Part shown: positions 19,125 to 27,689 of the stretch, in pieces
How positions within the stretch are numbered: position 1 is the first letter of the stretch
How the letters are laid out: every line of letters starts with the position of its first letter
NCBI GenBank assembly: GCA_028688145.1
Contig: JAQTYU010000001.1
Span: 516,284 to 580,283, forward strand
DNA: 64,000 nt
DNA from: Thiotrichaceae bacterium
GTDB lineage: Bacteria; Pseudomonadota; Gammaproteobacteria; Beggiatoales; Beggiatoaceae
Direction: 5' to 3'
Notes under the pieces: generated by a model
Database searches by the model: none
Seen by the model: the letters and a program-made list of their open reading frames with translations, nothing else
Told to the model about the DNA's origin: nothing
Translations under genes and position numbers: made by a program

Positions 19125-19721
19125 ATGAATGCAAAAAAATTCCCTTGGGTTGCGGGGGTGGATGAAGTGGGACGTGGCACATTAGTTGGGGCAGTGGTGG
19201 CGGCGGCGGTGATTTTAAACCCCGAATACCCCATTATAGGATTGGCAGACTCCAAAAAGTTGACTGCGAAACGCCGTGAATATTTAGCCGCACAAATTAA
19301 AGAACATGCCTTTGCGTGGGCGTTGGGACGCGCCGAGGTTGCAGAAATCGACGAACTGAATATTTTTCACGCCAGTTTATTGGCAATGAAACGCGCCGTT
19401 GAAGCTTTGAATGTAGTGCCTGAATTGGCGTTAATTGATGGCAAATTTTGCCCTGAATTATTGTGTCCCGCACAAGCAATTATTGCAGGTGACAGCTCAG
19501 AACCCGCCATCAGTGCCGCCTCAATTTTGGCAAAAGTCAGCCGCGATGCGGAAATGTGCGTGTTGGCTGAACAATATCCGCAGTATGGTTTTGAACAACA
19601 CAAAGGCTATGCCACCGCACAACATTTAGCCGCCTTACAGCAATACGGGGCAACTCCCGAACATCGCCGTTCTTTCGCGCCTGTGAAAGCGTGTTTAGTA
19701 CAAACTTCTTTAAATTTGTGA
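19125..19721 (+). CDS. rnhB: Ribonuclease HII
   Basis: RNase HII nicks RNA-DNA hybrids and removes single ribonucleotides from DNA. The 198-residue protein has the catalytic motif [20 protein letters not shown], with the Asp-Glu pair near residues 11-12, the third acidic residue in [10 protein letters not shown], and the C-terminal segment [17 protein letters not shown]. The usual GRGPLAG is GRGTLVG here, a mild change outside the metal ligands. pdxB follows after 16 bp on the same strand, so the two may be co-transcribed. The frequent lpxB neighbour is absent. Confidence 0.94.
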   Translation: MNAKKFPWVAGVDEVGRGTLVGAVVAAAVILNPEYPIIGLADSKKLTAKRREYLAAQIKEHAFAWALGRAEVAEIDELNIFHASLLAMKRAVEALNVVPELALIDGKFCPELLCPAQAIIAGDSSEPAISAASILAKVSRDAEMCVLAEQYPQYGFEQHKGYATAQHLAALQQYGATPEHRRSFAPVKACLVQTSLNL

Positions 19722-19737
19722 AAATTAAATCTTATTT

Positions 19738-20877
19738 ATGAAAATTCTGGCAGACGAAAATATTCCTTATGTGGTTGAAGCTTTTAGTGAATTTGGTGAA
19801 GTTGAAACCGTTTCAGGGCGCACACTGAATGCCGCGCAATTGGGAGAGGCTGAAATTTTATTGGTGCGCTCGGTCAGCGCGGTGAATGCGAACTTATTGG
19901 AAAACAGCAAAATTCGTTTTGTGGGCACGGCAACCATTGGCGTGGATCACGTCGATGTAAATTATTTGAAACAGCGCGGCATTGGTTTCGCCAGTGCACC
20001 CGCCTGCAATGCAGTGTCTGCCTCGGAATATGTGATTAGCGTATTAATGGTTTTGGCAGAAAGACAAGGTTTTATTTTACAAGATAAAACGGTGGGCATT
20101 ATTGGTTGTGGTAATGTGGGTTCACGGGTGCTTGCCAAATTGCAGGCGTTGGGCGTGAACTGTGTGGTTTACGATCCGCTGCTTCAACAAAAATCAGGCG
20201 GCACGCAATGGAGTGATTTAGCCACGGTGCAAGCCGCTGATATTATTACTTTACATGTGCCTTTAGAAAAAACGGGCGAGTTTCCCACTTTTCAAATGGT
20301 GAACTCTAAATTTTTAAGCAAATTGCGCCCCAATGTGATTTTAATTAACAGCGCGCGCGGCAGTGTGATTGACGAAAAAGCCTTGTTACATCGTTTAGTC
20401 GCTCACCATGATATGCAAGTGGTGTTGGACGTGTGGCAAAACGAACCGCGTATTAATACCATCGTGCTGCAACGGGTTTTATTAGGCACACCGCATATTG
20501 CAGGTTATAGTTTTGATGGCAAAGTGCGCGGCACCGAAATGTTATATCAAGCTTTGTGTGCCTATTTGCAGCAGCTCGCGCGTTGGGATTGTCGCAAATT
20601 GTTGCCGCCGCCCCCAATTACAGGCATTCAGTTTTCTGACAGTATCAGCGATTCATTGGCAATTCAGCAGGCGGTTTTGAATTGTTATGACCCGCGCCGC
20701 GATGATGCTGCCTTACGTTTGTTGGCACACGCGCCCAATCCTGCCCAGTATTTTGATCAACTGCGAAAACAATACCCCATTCGCCGCGAGTTTCACACGC
20801 TACAAGTGCGCGTCCCTGCGAGTCGTAAAACGCTGGCGACACAGTTGCAGGGTTTGGGATTTAAGGTTTTGGTTTGA
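19738..20877 (+). CDS. pdxB: Erythronate-4-phosphate dehydrogenase
   Basis: PdxB oxidises 4-phosphoerythronate in the DXP-dependent vitamin B6 pathway, the same pathway as PdxA encoded at 38.6 kb. The 379-residue protein is a D-2-hydroxyacid dehydrogenase: MKILADENIPYVVEAF at the N-terminus, the cofactor motif VGIIGCGNVGSRV near 118-130, the arginine segment INSARGSVIDEKAL and the catalytic histidine in GTPHIAGYSFDGK. A C-terminal dimerisation part follows. Length is normal. Confidence 0.95.
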   Translation: MKILADENIPYVVEAFSEFGEVETVSGRTLNAAQLGEAEILLVRSVSAVNANLLENSKIRFVGTATIGVDHVDVNYLKQRGIGFASAPACNAVSASEYVISVLMVLAERQGFILQDKTVGIIGCGNVGSRVLAKLQALGVNCVVYDPLLQQKSGGTQWSDLATVQAADIITLHVPLEKTGEFPTFQMVNSKFLSKLRPNVILINSARGSVIDEKALLHRLVAHHDMQVVLDVWQNEPRINTIVLQRVLLGTPHIAGYSFDGKVRGTEMLYQALCAYLQQLARWDCRKLLPPPPITGIQFSDSISDSLAIQQAVLNCYDPRRDDAALRLLAHAPNPAQYFDQLRKQYPIRREFHTLQVRVPASRKTLATQLQGLGFKVLV

Positions 20878-20929
20878 TTTTTTCACTGCTCCCCCAACCC
20901 CTGACATAGGCTTTAAAGATCAAACAAAT

Positions 20930-21126
20930 GTAGGGTGGAATAGCGTAGCGTATTCCACCAAGAAACGTGATAACTCTAGGTATAATCGATAAGACCCTCA
21001 TTGTACGGTAGAAGCCTGTAAAATCCTCGCCGCTGGAGCGACGAGGTAGTCATTCCAACGCTGGAGCGTTGGAACGAGACAAGTATCATGCTTCATGGTG
21101 GAATACGCTACGCTATTCCACCCTAC
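20930..21126. repeat. Composite palindromic element of families A and B (197 bp)
   Basis: The left end GTAGGGTGGAATAGCGTAGC is mirrored at the right end by GCTACGCTATTCCACCCTAC. Between them lie a GATAACTCTA..AATCGATAAG segment and a family B double hairpin (GCCGCTGGAGCGACGAGG, then AACGCTGGAGCGTT). Most of the left and middle part recurs at 25096-25237. The element has mobile-like terminal symmetry but no coding capacity. Confidence 0.85.
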
Positions 21127-21172
21127 GACTGCCAACATTTTATTAATAACAATTTATCCACATCAAATAATC

Positions 21173-21736
21173 ATGGCGAAACCGCGTAAAGTTAAGTCGA
21201 AACTACAGATAGATTTAACCGCTGAAAATGCGGTATTTCGCGAAGCTGTGCAAGATGTTACCCCTTTAAACTGCGATAAAATACCGCCGTATCAAGCCTT
21301 CACGCCTGCAATTCCGCAACAACTACACTTAGAAAGTCGCATGATTCAGCAAGACATGCTTTCAGAAGCCTACGATCCTGCGGAGCTGGAAACGGGGGAA
21401 GAATTGGTGTTTATTCGGGCGGGGGTGCAACACAGTGTGGTGCATAAATTACGGCGCGGACAACTCAGTATTAATGCAGAATTAGATTTACACGGCATGA
21501 TTGTGCGTCACGCGCGCGAGGCGGTGGCGAATTTTTTACGCGATTGTTGCTACAGACATGTGCGTTGTGCGCGGATTGTGCACGGCAAAGGGAACGGCTC
21601 GTGGCAAAAACAGCCTGTACTCAAAGTAAAGCTGAATCATTGGTTACGACAGCGGGATGAGGTTTTAGCGTTTTGTTCGGCGCGGGTCAGTGACGGCGGG
21701 ACGGGAGCGGTTTACGTGTTAATCAAAAACCGTTAA
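21173..21736 (+). CDS. Smr/MutS2-type domain protein (SmrA/YdaL-like)
   Basis: The 187-residue protein has a variable basic N-terminus and a C-terminal Smr domain (about 105-187) with the family motif LDLHGMIVRHAREAV and the glycine-rich VHGKGNGSWQKQPVLK. Stand-alone Smr proteins of this kind are nicking nucleases or RNA-acting proteins in bacteria; which applies here is unknown. The ATG at 21173 gives the protein that aligns with the family; the longer open frame begins inside the repeat at 21.1 kb and was rejected. No strong Shine-Dalgarno is seen. The repeat abuts the gene 47 bp upstream. Confidence 0.88.
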   Translation: MAKPRKVKSKLQIDLTAENAVFREAVQDVTPLNCDKIPPYQAFTPAIPQQLHLESRMIQQDMLSEAYDPAELETGEELVFIRAGVQHSVVHKLRRGQLSINAELDLHGMIVRHAREAVANFLRDCCYRHVRCARIVHGKGNGSWQKQPVLKVKLNHWLRQRDEVLAFCSARVSDGGTGAVYVLIKNR

Positions 21737-21747
21737 ACAGAGGGGAA

Positions 21748-21783
21748 CAACGAGTTTAGGTCAGAGAGTTCCCAAACTCGTTG
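21748..21783. terminator. Bidirectional terminator between the Smr gene and the phasin gene
   Basis: CAACGAGTTT and AAACTCGTTG form a perfect 10-bp stem with a 16-base loop between convergent genes, with AAAAC just after the stem. Confidence 0.8.
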
Positions 21784-21791
21784 AAAACTAC

Positions 21792-22289
21792 TTACGCAGC
21801 TTTAGCGACTACTGGAGTCGCATCTTTAGCAACGTCTTTCACATCTTTGCTGATTTGCTTAAAGCTTTCTTCAGCCCAAGCGGTGAACTGAGTTTTGCTG
21901 TCGTTCAGAATTTCGTAGGTGTTACGAACATTACCCAATACGCTCTTGTTCAAGTCTTGAACTGCTTTCGATTGCAGATTCATCAATTCTTGAGGTTGCT
22001 TAACAGAAGCCAAAGCTTGCACATAAGCTAAGCTGCTTTCGGTGTAGATGTTGAACAGGTCTAACTGTTGACGTAACAAACCGCTCACTAATTGGCTGTT
22101 GATGTCATTGAATTTCTTGTACACGCCAGCAACATTCTTGCTCACTTCAGTGACTTTCTGTACTTGATCTTGCACTTGTTTTTGCGTGGTTTGAACTTGC
22201 TTTTGCACTTGATCTTGAACAGCTTGAACTTGCTTTTGGGTTTGTTCTTGGATGGCTTGAACTGGGGTGGTTGCTGGGGTCGTTGACAT
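21792..22289 (-). CDS. Phasin family protein
   Basis: The 165-residue protein belongs to the phasins, which coat polyhydroxyalkanoate granules in the cytosol. A Gln/Val repeat segment (about 10-45), with repeated QKQVQ and QDQVQ units, forms an extended helix. The phasin core follows (about 50-150) with YKKFNDINSQLVSG and LFNIYTESSLAYVQAL. The C-terminus is Ala/Lys/Val-rich, as in many phasins. GGAGT lies upstream of the ATG. No pha synthase gene is adjacent. PHA storage is inferred from this gene alone. Confidence 0.87.
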   Translation of the reverse strand: MSTTPATTPVQAIQEQTQKQVQAVQDQVQKQVQTTQKQVQDQVQKVTEVSKNVAGVYKKFNDINSQLVSGLLRQQLDLFNIYTESSLAYVQALASVKQPQELMNLQSKAVQDLNKSVLGNVRNTYEILNDSKTQFTAWAEESFKQISKDVKDVAKDATPVVAKAA

Positions 22290-22481
22290 GATTATAAACT
22301 CCGTGAATTTGGCTAATGGGGGACTTTTAAACTATGCTGCAATGCAGCATTTGTTGCAATGCACAATACCGCGAATAACCTACTGCTGTCAAGAGATTCT
22401 TTTAAGTTTTTTTAAGACGCTTAGTGACTAAGCTTAGGCGGGACAGTGATAAGTATAAGCCTGTAATGTGACCGTTTGATT

Positions 22482-23252
22482 TCAATGAATTTCTTTTCGA
22501 TACAAATCGAACAGGCTCATTGAAATTAGCAGCCCCAAATAGAGAAAAGTTTGCACTAAAATCATTCCTAATTGTTCCAGCGTACCCGTGTGATAGACCA
22601 ACCATTCGGATAAAGTAAATCGATCCAGCGGCGGTAATAACATCACTAAAGTATTGCTTAAAGCATGTAAAAACCAATCTGACCAAGTGGGCGCATTGTG
22701 CAAAGGGCTATAACTCATTGCCTGCACTGCTCCCATGCTGCGCGCCAACAAATAAAATCCAGCCACGGCACTGAAGGCAGGTACAGCTTGTTGAAAACTC
22801 AGCACGCACAGCAAACTAAAACTGATAATCAGCAGTAACTCACAATACAGCGAAATTCCCCAGAGCGCGGTTTGCCAATGGGTTTCATAGCTTAATAACA
22901 CCAGCATTAGAATAAGCGTCAATAATAAGGCAACGATTGAGTATCCTAATAATTTTCCTAGTAAATAATGACTACGCGCCAAAGGAAACGCTAGCCAAAG
23001 ATGCAAATTGCGGTCGGTGAATTCGCTCACCATGCTGCTTATCACAAATAAACTCATTGCATAAATCGCAGACAGGCGTAAAAAGGCGGCTAAAATACTG
23101 CTTTGTACGGCCTGGCTTTCAGTCAAACTGACTTGTGCAAGAAATAAGGCGATGCCCATTCCAATCCCAATGACGATAATCATGACTCCAAAAAAACGGG
23201 TACGGAACGCTTCAAGCAACACATAACGGGCAAGGGTGAGCATTTGAGTCAT
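22482..23252 (-). CDS. ABC-2 type permease, about six membrane helices
   Basis: The 256-residue protein is almost wholly hydrophobic with six membrane helices and the ABC-2 pattern: an N-terminal cytosolic LARYVLLEAFRTRFFG segment, then FLRLSAIYAMSLFVISSMV and the LHLWLAFPLARSHYLLGKLL loop that normally contacts the ATPase. The ATG at 23252 (MTQMLTLAR) was preferred to the upstream open frame because homologous permeases begin close to the first arm. No ATP-binding subunit is encoded beside it, so the partner must be elsewhere. A two-component sensor is transcribed divergently from the same short region. Substrate is unknown. Confidence 0.8.
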   Translation of the reverse strand: MTQMLTLARYVLLEAFRTRFFGVMIIVIGIGMGIALFLAQVSLTESQAVQSSILAAFLRLSAIYAMSLFVISSMVSEFTDRNLHLWLAFPLARSHYLLGKLLGYSIVALLLTLILMLVLLSYETHWQTALWGISLYCELLLIISFSLLCVLSFQQAVPAFSAVAGFYLLARSMGAVQAMSYSPLHNAPTWSDWFLHALSNTLVMLLPPLDRFTLSEWLVYHTGTLEQLGMILVQTFLYLGLLISMSLFDLYRKEIH

Positions 23253-23306
23253 TACAAAATAACCATTAACAATAATTAAGTAGAAATACGGGATAACTGA
23301 TTGAGT

Positions 23307-25016
23307 ATGAATATCAAAGAAACGCCGTTTACGATTCCTCCCAAGCATGAACACCGTTTATTAGCCTTGATGTTATTGAGTTTGCAAGCAGTGCTGTGGT
23401 GGGGGGCTTTGCCTGATATTGTGCAACGCGGAATTTTTCTTGTCCACCTAGGGCTGTTTATCCTGTGGCAGCCGCTGTGGGGACAACGTAATCCGATGGG
23501 GCGCAAAAACATGCTGCTGCTCAGTGCGGCTTTGCTCATATTCGTGGTGTTTATGAATCATTGGCTGCTGACGGTGTGGCAAATTATTTTAATTGGTTTG
23601 ATGGGCGGGCGTGATTTAGCCGAGCCACGCGACCGCATTGTGAATATGGCAAGTATTATTGTGCTGTGCGTCAATTTGTTCACCGTCAGCATTCATGAAC
23701 TGTTCCTCAGTCACGATATGAATTTAATGCTGTGGCAAAATTTGGATATGAGCTTAGTGCAATATACTTTAGTCGCTATTCCCCTGAGTTTTCTATTCAT
23801 TAGCACGGAAAACAGCCGTGAACATCGCCATTATATTGATTTTTTTCACGGGCTGACCTTGTCGCTGTTGATTGTGATTATTGGCTTGGGCAGTTTGGTG
23901 ATTATGTATCACGGCTATTTGCTCTATCCCGTCGCACTGCTGCAAATGACTTTAGCCACCGCCGCCTTTATTTTATCGTTGAGCTGGTTGTGGATGCTGT
24001 TCGCCAATGAAGCCAGTGTGTCACAAGTGTGGTCACGGCATTTATTGAATATTGGCAGCTCGTTTGAACTGTGGCTGGATAATATTGGGCAGCGCGGGCA
24101 TTTCAAAATCTTAGGGCCGAAAGAGTTTTTATATTCAGGTTTTCAACAATTTGCCACCTTGCCTTGGGTTTCGGGAATTGCGTGGAACTCTTTATATGGC
24201 GAGGGCATGTTAGGCAATCGTGAAAAACAAAGCGTCACCGTGACCCAAGAATCGATTGAAGTCACGGTGTATTCGCGGCATCGCATCAGTGGCAGCCATT
24301 ACATGCACATTAAATTGCTGGTGCAGATTTTGGAACATTTCCACCAATCCAAACGCCGCGAAGAAGCGTTTACTCAACAAGCGCATTTACAAGCCATTCA
24401 TGAAACGGGCGCGAAATTAACCCATGATATTAAAAATTTACTGCAATCTTTATACGCGCTGACTTCGACCGTGGAAACTTGCCCGCCCGAGCGTTTTGGC
24501 GACACCCAGCCGATTATGCGAGTGCAACTTTCGGATTTAACCAAGCGTTTAAAACGCACTTTGGACAAATTGAAAAAACCCGGCAACACCACTTATTCCA
24601 AAATTCCTGTGATGCTGTGGTGGGGCAATTTGCAAGGGCGTTACAGTCGGCGCAAGGTGGAATTTTTCTGTCAAATGCAGGATGACAATGCCTTGTTGCC
24701 AGAAGAATTATTCGACAATGTGATTGAAAATTTACTAGAAAACGCGCTGGTGAAACGGCAACGTGAACCCGAATTGGCGATTGAAGTTTCTTTGGAAGTG
24801 GATGCGCGTCATATTAAAATCAGTGTGTTTGATGATGGCACGCCGATGCCCAATGAAATTGCGGAAAAGCTGATGTTGCAGCCTGTGTCTTCGCGTGACG
24901 GTTTCGGGATTGGTTTGTATCAAATTGCCAAACAGCTTGAAAATACAGGTTATGATTTGAAGCTGGTTTCAAATGTCGGTGGGCAGGTGTGTTTTGAATT
25001 GAGCAGTGTGGAATAG
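23307..25016 (+). CDS. Membrane sensor histidine kinase, orphan
   Basis: The 569-residue protein has an N-terminal membrane region of about seven helices (roughly 20-240), a linker of unknown fold (about 245-350), and a kinase core. The presumed phospho-accepting histidine is near residue 373 in KLTHDIKNLLQSLYALT. The N-box is DNVIENLLENALVK near 470, a degenerate D-box is VFDDGTPMPNE, and the G-box is DGFGIGLYQIAKQLE. The kinase core resembles the PrsK type, which has a similar dimerisation helix; PrsK identity is not claimed. No response regulator follows. The TTG at 23301 is an alternative start: GGGAT lies 6 bases before it and 12 before the ATG. Confidence 0.85.
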   Translation: MNIKETPFTIPPKHEHRLLALMLLSLQAVLWWGALPDIVQRGIFLVHLGLFILWQPLWGQRNPMGRKNMLLLSAALLIFVVFMNHWLLTVWQIILIGLMGGRDLAEPRDRIVNMASIIVLCVNLFTVSIHELFLSHDMNLMLWQNLDMSLVQYTLVAIPLSFLFISTENSREHRHYIDFFHGLTLSLLIVIIGLGSLVIMYHGYLLYPVALLQMTLATAAFILSLSWLWMLFANEASVSQVWSRHLLNIGSSFELWLDNIGQRGHFKILGPKEFLYSGFQQFATLPWVSGIAWNSLYGEGMLGNREKQSVTVTQESIEVTVYSRHRISGSHYMHIKLLVQILEHFHQSKRREEAFTQQAHLQAIHETGAKLTHDIKNLLQSLYALTSTVETCPPERFGDTQPIMRVQLSDLTKRLKRTLDKLKKPGNTTYSKIPVMLWWGNLQGRYSRRKVEFFCQMQDDNALLPEELFDNVIENLLENALVKRQREPELAIEVSLEVDARHIKISVFDDGTPMPNEIAEKLMLQPVSSRDGFGIGLYQIAKQLENTGYDLKLVSNVGGQVCFELSSVE

Positions 25017-25025
25017 TAAGTTCAT

Positions 25026-25281
25026 GATTTAGGACTGGCAGTCCTTTTATCTTAACCTGAGTTCGGGATAAGAAAGAGTAGAAAATTTAGTAGTCGTAGG
25101 GTGGAATAGCGTAGCGTATTCCACCATGCGTATTCTACCAAGAAACGTGATAACTCTAAGCATGACGCAGTTGAATCGATAAGACCCTCATTGTACGGCA
25201 GAAGCTTGTAAAATCCTTGCCGTTGGAACGAGACAAAATTGACGATTTAGGACTGGCAGTCCTCCGAGGACTGCCAGTCCT
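25026..25281. repeat. Family C hairpin interrupted by a composite F/A/B element
   Basis: GATTTAGGACTGGCAGTCCT occurs at 25026-25045 and again at 25244-25263, where it continues into the full hairpin AGGACTGGCAGTCCT-CCG-AGGACTGCCAGTCCT. Between the two copies lie a family F end (TTAACCTGAGTTCGGGATAAG), a family A palindrome at 25096 and a family B fragment. The arrangement looks like an insertion into a C hairpin with a 20-bp flanking duplication. Confidence 0.8.
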
Positions 25282-25293
25282 TTTATCTGACGA

Positions 25294-26601
25294 TTAATGC
25301 ACTACTTTTGCGGCAACACTGGCAGCATCAGGATGCCAGCCCACGATTAAGCTCATCGCGATAAAGCCCACCACATACGCCAGCATGACAGCCCAACCGT
25401 GACGCACCCAATTCACCACGGATTTTGCTTCGGGGTACATGTTGGACAAGGCAACCCCAGCCGATGAACCAAACCAAACCATCGAGCCACCAAAGCCCAC
25501 CGCATACGCCAAGAAACCCCAGTCATAACCGCCTTGTTTAATTGCCAAAGCCGTGAGCGGAATATTATCAAACACCGCAGAGACCGCACCCAATCCAAAC
25601 GCACTGCTCGGAGAGGCGGCGGGTAAGGTTTCCACTGGCATCATTGAAGCGCACAGCACTAAAGATAACAAGAAAACCGTACCCATTGAGGTTTCAGGTA
25701 AAATTTCCCAGTCAGGGCGACGCAAGGGGATGGAGACTAACAAAGCTAACCACACCGCCACCCCAATGAAGGGGAAACTGTCCGCCATACTTGCAAAATT
25801 CACATTGACAATCACGTTTGCCGCAATCGCTGCCCCTAAAATTAACACTACAATTCCAATTCGTGTCCAGTCTAAATGGATTTTTTGGTGTTCATGTTTC
25901 AAAATTGGCGAGTATTTTTGTTGTTGAATTGCCGCAGGAATCCCGAAAATAAACAGCGCGAGAAACGAACCTGCATAGGCTTCAATGACTGCCAAGGGAC
26001 TCACCCCTGAAATCCAAATCATGGTTGTCGTGGTGTCACCGACCACACTGCCTGCACCGCCTGCATTGGAGGCTGCTACAATTGCGGCTAAATAACCGAT
26101 ATGGACTTTTGCACGGAATAAAGTATGTGCCATCGCGCCCCCAATCATTGCTGCTGCAATATTGTCGAGGAAACTTGAGAGCACGAAAATAATCATTAAT
26201 AGGAAAAAACCACCCTTCCAATCATGCGGCAAAATGCGCGGTAACACGGCGGGAATGCGAGTTTTTTCAAAATGGCGTGATAATAAGGCGAATCCCATTA
26301 ATAAGCAGAATAAATTCGCTAACGTGACCCATTCATGTCCCAAATGATGCAATAAACCTGTGACACCCACTCCATCTTTAAAACCTGTAAAACTCAATTT
26401 GTATAAAGTGATGCTGAATAAACCTGTCAAACCCACTGCTAAAGTGTGATTGTGAAACAGCGCAACCCCTAATAAAGTGAGTGCAAACAGAATAAAATCA
26501 ATGGGAATTCCCGCAACATTGGGCAGTGTGCTGGCGGCCGCCGCCGCTTGGCTTAAAAATAGTGCGGCAACTGTCGCCGCAGCCTTTATTTTTAACGACA
26601 T
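25294..26601 (-). CDS. NhaD-like sodium/proton antiporter (ArsB/NhaD superfamily)
   Basis: The 435-residue protein has about 12 membrane helices and a possible cleavable N-terminal signal (about 1-23). NhaD-family segments are visible: SFLDNIAAAMIGGAMAH, SNAGGAGSVVGDTTTTMIW and FGLGAVSAVFDNIPLTALA, where the buried Asp-Asn pairs would bind cations in two pseudo-repeats. It probably exports sodium (or lithium) in exchange for protons at the inner membrane. An ArsB-like or dicarboxylate role is less likely given the DN motifs. It stands alone between repeat regions. Its upstream region of about 700 bp holds nested elements and a pseudogene. Confidence 0.82.
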   Translation of the reverse strand: MSLKIKAAATVAALFLSQAAAAASTLPNVAGIPIDFILFALTLLGVALFHNHTLAVGLTGLFSITLYKLSFTGFKDGVGVTGLLHHLGHEWVTLANLFCLLMGFALLSRHFEKTRIPAVLPRILPHDWKGGFFLLMIIFVLSSFLDNIAAAMIGGAMAHTLFRAKVHIGYLAAIVAASNAGGAGSVVGDTTTTMIWISGVSPLAVIEAYAGSFLALFIFGIPAAIQQQKYSPILKHEHQKIHLDWTRIGIVVLILGAAIAANVIVNVNFASMADSFPFIGVAVWLALLVSIPLRRPDWEILPETSMGTVFLLSLVLCASMMPVETLPAASPSSAFGLGAVSAVFDNIPLTALAIKQGGYDWGFLAYAVGFGGSMVWFGSSAGVALSNMYPEAKSVVNWVRHGWAVMLAYVVGFIAMSLIVGWHPDAASVAAKVVH

Positions 26602-26839
26602 TTAATACTCTCCTAAATTAATAATTTATTTGTAAGAAAACGTACAAAAATAAGTTTTTCTGTTAATTTTATCCTATAAAATGTCACATTTCTGTGAAAA
26701 ATCAGCAGGAATAGCTACTTTTTAAGGCACAAAGCAATCCTTATGCCGAAGTCGTTTTGAAGGGTTTGTACTGATTTTGGGGGGTAAATTTGGGCTTAAA
26801 ACACCCGCGGCGTTTCATACGGGCTACTTGCTGATCTAG

Positions 26840-27070
26840 AAAACATGTCGAATTTTGTCAATTACCCAACAATTCCTGATAAATTTAGACCATAATTTTT
26901 TAACTTTAGGAGTTACGCAGTTGAATCGGTAACTATTTGATTTTGCTGGAAACATGGTTGTGCAATGCACAATACTAACTCATTATAAATAAAAGGGTTA
27001 GTGTTTCAACTGCCTAACTCCTAAACTTATTATTTAAAAAACTTAAGTTTTCTTATCCCGAACTCAGGTT
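26840..27070. mobile_element. Family F element, truncated copy split by a family E element
   Basis: The sequence AAAACATGTCG..TTACCCAACAA..ATAAATTTAGACC..TTTTTAACTT, then after the E element ATTATTT..TCTTATCCCGAACTCAGGTT, matches the full F copy at 31971-32152. The left terminus is missing here. Removing the E element and one AACTT restores continuity with the other copy. Confidence 0.85.
26907..27023. mobile_element. Family E miniature element, copy 2 (117 bp)
   Basis: It has the same ends as copy 1 (TAGGAGTTACGCAGTT; right end one mismatch, CTGCCTAACTCCTA) and the same 117-bp length. It is flanked by AACTT at 26902-26906 and 27024-27028, a 5-bp target duplication. It is inserted inside a family F element, so E moved after F. 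Confidence 0.9.
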
Positions 27071-27117
27071 AAATTAGCGTATAGTTCTTCTCTTACATTT
27101 CCTATGTCATTGGTACA

Positions 27118-27660
27118 ACTAAAACAATCTACGAGTTTCAATTTTATGATACTGCGCCAATAACACTAAACTCAAAGCGTGTCCCCGCAAATTTTCACTT
27201 GCCGCTTCAACTTCCTGCACAGTCCCTTTTACGTTTAATGCTAATGCCCGCAATGATTCAGCCCCATCCGCCACACTCAAATTGCAAAGGTTCAAACTAA
27301 AATCAACAAAGCAGGCTGTGAAGTGAAACCCTTCACAAGGGCGCGGGCTTGATCTGTATCATTGATAGGCAATTCCCCAGTAAAACCAAAAAATGGTAAA
27401 GCTTTCGTGAAAAATTCTTGTGAATTGGTAAAAGTTTTTTGATGTGAACCTTGTGAATAAAACGACCACGCAAACACCCGAAGAATCCCGCCAAACCCAG
27501 CTTCTTTTGGTAAGTTAAAGCAGATTTGCCGACACCAGCGCCTCTAATTAAACCCACAATGCCCGTTTGTTGCCGATTATTAAACACTTGTTCAAGCTGT
27601 TTTAATTCTGTGCCGCGCCCACCAATAAATTGATTAGTAGAAGGGTGGGGAAGGCGGGTT
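27118..27660 (-). pseudogene. Decayed NB-ARC/STAND ATPase fragment
   Basis: Read leftward from 27660, one frame gives STNQFIGGRGTELKQLEQVF and then the Walker A stretch GLIRGAGVGKSALTYQ. A frameshift near 27.50 kb leads to RVFAWSFYSQGSHQKTFTN and FFTKALPFFGFTGELPIND, ending LLILV. A second shift near 27.30 kb leads to a remnant with LRALALNVKGTVQEVEAA and LRGHALSLVLLAQY. These are the successive pieces of STAND ATPases (P-loop, WSFYSQG, LLxLDGLEP region, GGHAL segment). At least two frameshifts and no usable start or end show that it is dead. The C-terminal sensor part is missing. Confidence 0.8.
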
Positions 27661-27689
27661 AAATCAGGCTTTAACTATGAAAAACATGT

